From: an uncultured Arthrobacter sp.
GTDB lineage: Bacteria; Actinomycetota; Actinomycetes; Actinomycetales; Micrococcaceae
Length of the DNA stretch: 64,000 bases
Direction: 5' to 3'
Assembly (NCBI RefSeq): GCF_947495145.1
Contig: NZ_CANLXP010000004.1
Coordinates: forward strand, 124,001 to 188,000
A program made the position numbers and the translations under genes. Under the pieces are notes generated by a model. That model was given only the letters and a program-made list of their open reading frames with translations, was not told the DNA's origin and made no database searches. Each line of letters opens with the position of its first letter. Positions within the stretch are counted from its first letter, which is position 1. This document shows positions 59,368 through 64,000 of this stretch, piece after piece.

Positions 59368-60615
59368 TTAGCCGCCCGTCATGACGCTTCGCCGGAGGAC
59401 AACCGCCATGGCCACGCAGGCTGCGGCGACCATCACTGCGAAGAATCCGACCGCCGTCGTCAGCCCTACGGCATCGGCAGCAAGCCCAAGGCCCAGTACC
59501 GGGACCGCACTGCCCAGATAGGTAATCACGTAGACCGTACTGATGATCTGCGCATGCTGAGATCCCTCAACCTGCTGCGCAACTGCGTTGAAGACGGTCC
59601 GGAAGGCAACGCCCTGACCTGCCCCGGCAAGAACCAGCGCCGCGATCAGGAGCGGAACATTGCCAACAGCGCCCGCCACCGGAATCAGCGCGACCCCGAC
59701 CGCCATCACGAGCAGGCCGCGCACGCCAGCCTGAGCAGGCTTCGCGGCGCCCTGCGGGAACAGCTGGCTCGCTGCCGAAACCGCCAGCACCAGGCCGGCG
59801 ATCAATCCGACGATCGGCCTGCCGACCTCTCCGGCCATGGTGGTGACATACGTTGGCGCCAGGCTGAGCGAAAAACCGAAGACCGCGAAGCTGAGGAACC
59901 CGACGGCGGAGGCGGACCAGAATGCCCGGCGCGCGGTTCGTGACACGGCAGGGCGCCTTGGCTTCAGCGCGGACAGCGGCCGCACGGGCTGCGCCTGCTT
60001 GATCGCCGGGCGCGCATCTAGGAGCACCAGCGGAATCAGCAGCAAGGTCAGGAAGACCGCGTACAGCCCGAATGGTACCCGGGTGGGTTCGGGCAGCAGC
60101 GACAGCAGTCCGCCGATCATCGGCCCCGCCGCCACTCCCCCGGCGGATGCCACCAGGGTAAAGCGTGACGCCCATTCCGGGCGGTGCGGCAATAGATCCC
60201 GAAGGGCGGCTGAACCGGCTCCGGTAGCGCACGCCACGGCGGCGCCCTGAAGGCAGCGGCCCAGCACCAGCAGCGGAAGCGAGGTGGCGGCGCCAAAAAC
60301 AACGGCTCCCAGAACGCCGGTCAGAACGGCGAGCACCAGTGCAGCCCGGCGGCCGATATGATCCGACCAGTGACCCACCAGAAGCAGGCCCGCGACCAGG
60401 GTCAGGACATACGCGGCGAAAGCTACCGTCGTATCGAAGGCGCTCAGGCCAAGGCCGGCGCGGATGAGCGGGTAGAGCGGAGTCGCAAGATTCGCCCCGA
60501 CAAGCAGGGTGGCCAGAACGACGACGGTGAGACCCAGCCGGGTGCGCACCGATGCGTCCCAGCGGGGAGCCTTCACGGGGGCAGGGCGCATGCGCAATTC
60601 GCTGATGACGCTCAT
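59368..60615 (-). CDS. Major facilitator superfamily transporter
   Basis: The protein (415 residues from ATG 60615; GTG 60621 is also possible) has twelve hydrophobic helices in two halves. The MFS loop 2-3 motif GHWSDHIGRRAALVLAV is near residue 83, and a GRCLQGAAVACATGAGSAAL segment is in helix 4. The family suggests an exporter of drugs or metabolites; the substrate is unknown. GGAAGG lies five bases before ATG 60615. It is divergent from the AsnC-type regulator, a common exporter/regulator arrangement. Confidence 0.88.
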   Translation of the reverse strand: MSVISELRMRPAPVKAPRWDASVRTRLGLTVVVLATLLVGANLATPLYPLIRAGLGLSAFDTTVAFAAYVLTLVAGLLLVGHWSDHIGRRAALVLAVLTGVLGAVVFGAATSLPLLVLGRCLQGAAVACATGAGSAALRDLLPHRPEWASRFTLVASAGGVAAGPMIGGLLSLLPEPTRVPFGLYAVFLTLLLIPLVLLDARPAIKQAQPVRPLSALKPRRPAVSRTARRAFWSASAVGFLSFAVFGFSLSLAPTYVTTMAGEVGRPIVGLIAGLVLAVSAASQLFPQGAAKPAQAGVRGLLVMAVGVALIPVAGAVGNVPLLIAALVLAGAGQGVAFRTVFNAVAQQVEGSQHAQIISTVYVITYLGSAVPVLGLGLAADAVGLTTAVGFFAVMVAAACVAMAVVLRRSVMTGG

Positions 60616-60634
60616 GCTCACCTTCCGTCGATTC

Positions 60635-60659
60635 TTACCATTCCTCCTATTGATGGTGA
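60635..60659. promoter_or_regulatory. Inverted repeat in the MFS/AsnC intergenic region
   Basis: ACCAT-N11-ATGGT within TTACCAT (60635-60641) and ATGGTGA (60653-60659) lies 20 bases upstream of the MFS start. It is a short repeat and only a candidate regulator site. Confidence 0.3.
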
Positions 60660-60763
60660 GGTCTAAGTGTTAGCGTGGGAGCTCAAACGGACGTACTTTG
60701 ATCATCGTGCTCAAAACTTGAGGAGATCCGGCTCCCCAACGGGCGCAACGAGGAGTTGAGCGC

Positions 60764-61258
60764 ATGCTGGACCAGACCGACATCCGCCTCCTGCGCGAGC
60801 TTGTCCGAGACCCGCGCTCACAGGTCAGCCAATTGAGCGAAACGCTTGGTATGGCGCGCAACACAGCGCAGGCGAGAATGCAGCGCTTGTTTCGGTCGGG
60901 AATCCTGCGCCGGAGCGGAAGGGAACTGGATCTTGCCCGCCTGGATTACGACGTCGTCGCTTTCGTCACGATCGAAGTGACCCACCGCGAGCTGGACGGT
61001 GTCATTTCTGCCCTGCGAACGCTGGAGCATGTGCTCGAAGTCCATGAAATTTCCGGCAGGGGCGATGTCTGGTGCCGGGTTGCGGCGAAGGACACGCATC
61101 AGCTGCAGTCAGCCCTCCGGTCGATTCTGCGCATCAAGGGTGTCATCCGTACTGAAACAGTCCTGGCGCTCCATGAACACATTCCGTACCGCGTGGAGCC
61201 GCTGCTTGACCGCCTGCTCACCGAGAAGTCACAGGGCAAACACGTCACGGGCGGCTGA
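60764..61258 (+). CDS. Lrp/AsnC-family transcriptional regulator
   Basis: The 164-residue protein has an N-terminal winged helix (MLDQTDIRLLRELVRDPRSQ, SQLSETLGMARNTAQARMQR) and a RAM domain (70-145; EVHEISGRGDVWCRVAAKDT). AGGAG lies eight bases before the ATG. It probably regulates the divergent MFS gene, 148 bp away. Confidence 0.9.
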   Translation: MLDQTDIRLLRELVRDPRSQVSQLSETLGMARNTAQARMQRLFRSGILRRSGRELDLARLDYDVVAFVTIEVTHRELDGVISALRTLEHVLEVHEISGRGDVWCRVAAKDTHQLQSALRSILRIKGVIRTETVLALHEHIPYRVEPLLDRLLTEKSQGKHVTGG

Positions 61259-61342
61259 ACAGTTGCCACCTGAACCGCTGCCCGTGCAGAAAGTTGCCGC
61301 CGTTCTCATCTTCATCTCATGATGTGCGGAGATACTTGATGC

Positions 61343-61723
61343 ATGAAACGGTCGCAAGTGCACACCTGGCTCATCACCGCAGCCAGCGCGGGTGCCGTTG
61401 TAGCGGTTGGCGTGGCAATGATCGGTGTGTTGCGTAGCCCTGCGCCGGAAAACCTCGGCCCGGCGGTCGGGGTGACCGACACAGAAGTCCCGGCTCCTCC
61501 CGGGACGCCGTCGCCAACGCCGGCACCGTCGGTTTCACCCTCTGATGTACCCGCGTCGCCTTCGGATGAGCCTTCCGCCGAGCCGACCCAATCCGTTGCG
61601 CCGCCGCCCGCGGTGGTTCCCGCCCCGCCGCCTGCAACCCAGGACGATGACGATGACAACGGCGGGCGCGGACGCGGCGGTGACGACGGCGATGATGACG
61701 ACGGCGAGATCGATGATGACTAA
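61343..61723 (+). CDS. Membrane-anchored proline-rich, acidic small protein
   Basis: The 126-residue protein has one N-terminal membrane helix (residues 10-30), then about 65 residues rich in Pro/Ser/Ala (PAPPGTPSPTPAPSVSPSDV) and a strongly acidic tail with DDDDD and DDDD runs separated by NGGRGRGG. It looks like an extracytoplasmic, disordered, cation-binding tail. No known domain is visible. Its 3' end overlaps the histidine kinase start, so it forms an operon with the two-component system. GATACT six bases before the ATG may be the -10. Confidence 0.65.
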   Translation: MKRSQVHTWLITAASAGAVVAVGVAMIGVLRSPAPENLGPAVGVTDTEVPAPPGTPSPTPAPSVSPSDVPASPSDEPSAEPTQSVAPPPAVVPAPPPATQDDDDDNGGRGRGGDDGDDDDGEIDDD

Positions 61724-63356
61724 GCCCGACGCCGGTCCGGACTCCCCACCGTCCAGCGAGGCCCCGCCCACGGAGCGCATCCGGGTTGGCCCCCCGCCGT
61801 CCTCCGAACCGACGATTCTGGTAAGGGTTCCGCCGGCCCCTGAAGCTACCTCCGACGCCGGGAACGAGCGGGAAGACAGGCCCGGCATTCTCTCCCGTCT
61901 GCGGCAGTCGGTTCGAGGGTATTCCTCCGTACGGACTCGCGTGCTTACCGCCATGCTGGTACTCAGCGCGCTGGGACTGTTGCTGGCCGGGGCCACCGCT
62001 TATGCGCTCCAGCGCAATGACCTCAACAACGACATGGACGAATCGCTTACGCGCAGCTTCCAGGAATTCGAGACGCTGCTGGCGACGGGCATCGATCCCA
62101 ACACACTGCAGCCGTTTCGGGAAGCAGATCAGCTGGTCTACCTGGTCATGCAGCGAACCCTCACCGAGCCCAATGAGGGAATGATGGCGGTCCGCGGCGA
62201 TCAGGTGATTTTCTTCGCCAATGAGGAAGTCGAAGTCCGGCTTGAGGATGATCCCGCGCTGGTCAGCTACGTAACCGACACGGCGTCGCCGGAACAGGTG
62301 ACTATCCAGTCCGTTCGAACAGACTTCACCAACTACCGGGTCATGGTGGCGCCGGTGTTGCTCGCGGACGATGCCGAGCCCACCTTCTTCGTTCTGGCCT
62401 TCGATGCCGAGGCGGAGCACCGCCAGCTGAACCGGACCTTCGGCACTTACTCGCTCATCAGCTTCGCCACCCTCGTGCTGATCGGCGTCGTCGGCTTCCT
62501 CCTCGTGGGCAAGTTGCTCGATCCGATCCGCAGGGTCCGGACCACAGCTCAGCGCATTACCGAGACGGATCTCTCCCAGCGGATCGAGGTCACAGGCAAT
62601 GACGACCTCTCCGAACTCACCCGCACAGTCAACGCGATGCTGGACCGGCTGGAGGCTTCCTTCATGTCACAGCGCCGGCTGCTTGACGACGTCGGCCACG
62701 AGTTGCGCACGCCGATCACCATTGTGCAGGGCCACCTTGAGCTGCAGGACTCAACAGATCCGCGCGATGTTCAGGCAGTGCGTGACATCGCGCTGGACGA
62801 GCTCGACCGCATGCGCCTGCTGGTGGATGACCTGGTTACCCTCGCCGGCATTGCGGGGCCCAACTTCGTGCGCCCCGAGCCGGTGAACCTGGGCAGGCTC
62901 ACCGACGACGTGATGGACAAGGCCCGCACGCTGGGCGCTCGCCGCTGGATCATCGACGCACGGGCAGAGGCAATCGCTGTACTGGATGCCCGCCGCATTA
63001 CACAGGCCTGGCTGCAGCTGGTCGCCAACTCGGTGAAGTTCACCGAGGAAGGCACCACCATCGCGATTGGCTCCCGCAATGATGACGACGGCGTGTGGCT
63101 CTGGGTGCGGGATGAAGGTTCGGGTATCGCGCGTGAAGACCAGAGGAGAATCTTCGAGCGCTTCGAACGCGGAGCCAGCAGCAAACGCACCGAGGGTGCC
63201 GGCCTTGGGCTCACGATCGTCAGCGCCATCACCGAGGCGCACGGCGGCGAGGTGGAGCTCCGGTCAGCTCCCGGACAGGGAGCCACCTTCACCATGGCAA
63301 TCCCGCACCTGCCCGTCCACTCTTCCCCATCCACAACTGCGGGAGATCACTCGTGA
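61716..63356 (+). CDS. Sensor histidine kinase
   Basis: The protein is 546 residues from ATG 61716 (61713 also possible), overlapping the upstream gene by 8 bp. A Pro-rich cytoplasmic N-terminus (1-70), membrane helix 1 (75-97), an outer sensor region (98-243), helix 2 (245-266), HAMP (267-318), HisKA with phosphorylated His 328 (DDVGHELRTPITIVQGHLEL) and HATPase_c (N box ANSVKFTEEG, G1 VRDEGSGI, G2 GAGLGLTIV) follow. The signal is unknown. The response regulator gene overlaps its stop (GTGA). Confidence 0.92.
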   Translation: MTKPDAGPDSPPSSEAPPTERIRVGPPPSSEPTILVRVPPAPEATSDAGNEREDRPGILSRLRQSVRGYSSVRTRVLTAMLVLSALGLLLAGATAYALQRNDLNNDMDESLTRSFQEFETLLATGIDPNTLQPFREADQLVYLVMQRTLTEPNEGMMAVRGDQVIFFANEEVEVRLEDDPALVSYVTDTASPEQVTIQSVRTDFTNYRVMVAPVLLADDAEPTFFVLAFDAEAEHRQLNRTFGTYSLISFATLVLIGVVGFLLVGKLLDPIRRVRTTAQRITETDLSQRIEVTGNDDLSELTRTVNAMLDRLEASFMSQRRLLDDVGHELRTPITIVQGHLELQDSTDPRDVQAVRDIALDELDRMRLLVDDLVTLAGIAGPNFVRPEPVNLGRLTDDVMDKARTLGARRWIIDARAEAIAVLDARRITQAWLQLVANSVKFTEEGTTIAIGSRNDDDGVWLWVRDEGSGIAREDQRRIFERFERGASSKRTEGAGLGLTIVSAITEAHGGEVELRSAPGQGATFTMAIPHLPVHSSPSTTAGDHS

Positions 63357-64000
63357 GCCAGATTCTGATTGTCGAGGACGAAGACCGCATCAGCTCGTTC
63401 GTGGCCAAGGGTCTGCGTTCCGCCGGCTACGTGCCGACCGTCGCCGACAACGGACGGGATGGCTACCATCTTGCCCAGACCGGTGACTTCGAGCTGATTG
63501 TGCTGGACCTCGGGCTGCCTGACCAGGACGGCTTCACCGTGCTCCGGCGGCTGCGGGAGTCCAGGAATACCACCCCGGTCATCATCCTCTCGGCGCGCAG
63601 CTCGATTGATGACACGGTTGCCGGCCTTGAGGGAGGCGCGGATGACTACATGTCAAAGCCCTTCCGGTTTGAGGAACTGCTCGCGCGGGTGCGCCTGCGC
63701 CTCCGCCAGGAAGCTCCATCCGCTGACAACTCTGTGCTCTCGCACAACGATCTCCAGCTTGACCTCCGGTCCCGCAGGGCCCTCGTGAACGGAAAGGAAG
63801 TTGACCTCTCAGCACGGGAGTTCGCCCTCGCAGAGGCGTTCCTGCGCAATCCCGGGCAGGTGCTCAGCCGGGAGCAGCTGCTCTCCCGTGTCTGGGGGTA
63901 CGATTTCGACCCCGGTTCCAACGTTGTGGACGTCTACGTGCGGTACCTCCGGAACAAGCTGGGCGCGGAGCGCTTCGCCACTGTGCGCGGCATGGGCTAT
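63353..64000 (+). CDS. OmpR/PhoB-family response regulator, truncated at window end
   Basis: GTG 63353 overlaps the kinase stop. The receiver domain has the acidic pocket EDED at residues 8-11, phospho-acceptor Asp 52 in LIVLDLGLPD, the conserved Thr/Ser in ILSARS and Lys near 102 (SKPF). A winged-helix DNA-binding domain follows from about residue 125 (SAREFALAEAFLRNPGQVLS, NVVDVYVRYLRNKLG). It is complete up to GMGY, so only a few C-terminal residues are cut off. It is the cognate partner of the kinase. Confidence 0.94.
   Translation, partial: MSQILIVEDEDRISSFVAKGLRSAGYVPTVADNGRDGYHLAQTGDFELIVLDLGLPDQDGFTVLRRLRESRNTTPVIILSARSSIDDTVAGLEGGADDYMSKPFRFEELLARVRLRLRQEAPSADNSVLSHNDLQLDLRSRRALVNGKEVDLSAREFALAEAFLRNPGQVLSREQLLSRVWGYDFDPGSNVVDVYVRYLRNKLGAERFATVRGMGY

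Noticed and set aside
60620-60649. AGGAGG followed by a seven-codon ORF before the MFS gene
   Set aside because: Only one base separates AGGAGG from the ATG, which is not a workable spacing, so a uORF is not supported.
1-64000. Mobile elements, prophage, tRNA or rRNA genes
   Set aside because: I saw no transposase or integrase protein, no flanking inverted repeats with target duplications, and no T-loop-like tRNA signature. A tRNA search program would settle the last point.

Overview
The window is chromosomal DNA of a high-GC actinobacterium, most likely Arthrobacter or a close relative in the Micrococcaceae. Evidence: high GC with many GTG starts; actinobacterial marker families (DUF3117, DUF222 HNH proteins, the Rv0428c SH3 module, the sigE-rseA-tatB-mrp cluster, gluABCD); and a gene order that, from memory of the Mycobacterium tuberculosis map, runs broadly collinear with its Rv1107-Rv1232 segment (xseB/xseA, ispH, ychF, typA, fdxC, dapC, dapD/dapE, LOG, tag, DUF3117, sigE, rseA, tatB, mrp, DUF1003, MgtE-like). 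I saw no rRNA, tRNA, CRISPR array, prophage or insertion sequence.

Layout. 0-13 kb: a truncated DUF222 gene with an SOS-like box, a ferritin-like protein, an RNB exoribonuclease, a DEAD-box helicase with a structured leader and an orphan beta-class DNA methyltransferase, a PHP phosphoesterase, aminopeptidase P, a stress-type membrane protein, and the MgtE-like/DUF1003/Mrp operon. 12.8-19 kb: envelope stress and repair (tatB, rseA, sigE, O-methyltransferase, DUF3117, mannosyltransferase, tag, DivIVA-like protein, LOG). 19-31 kb: glutamate-type importer gluABCD, lysine/peptidoglycan precursor genes (dapE, dapD, dapC), galE, citrate synthase, ferredoxin. 31-41 kb: typA and an oligopeptide importer (oppA-oppB-oppC, oppDF) interrupted by an opposite-strand PH-domain gene. 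41-51 kb: VOC protein, RibD-like reductase, ychF, rmuC, ispH, exonuclease VII, PPK2, alanine aminotransferase. 51-64 kb: an OpuC-type osmoprotectant importer, rsgA with a small upstream ORF, Nudix, a BadF-type kinase, Lrp, ArsR, MFS and AsnC genes, and a two-component system cut by the window end.

The most striking regulatory feature is the number of promoters that look leaderless: a TANNNT -10 box only 6-8 bases before the start codon, seen for at least 18 genes. This fixes several start codons. The best candidates for something undescribed are the small ORF with a strong ribosome binding site before rsgA, the six-helix insertion in the OppB-like permease, the acidic proline-rich membrane protein coupled to the terminal two-component system, the ArsR operator with a coupled 64-residue protein, and the orphan methyltransferase. 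Most of the window is housekeeping; I found no convincing defence island or biosynthetic cluster.
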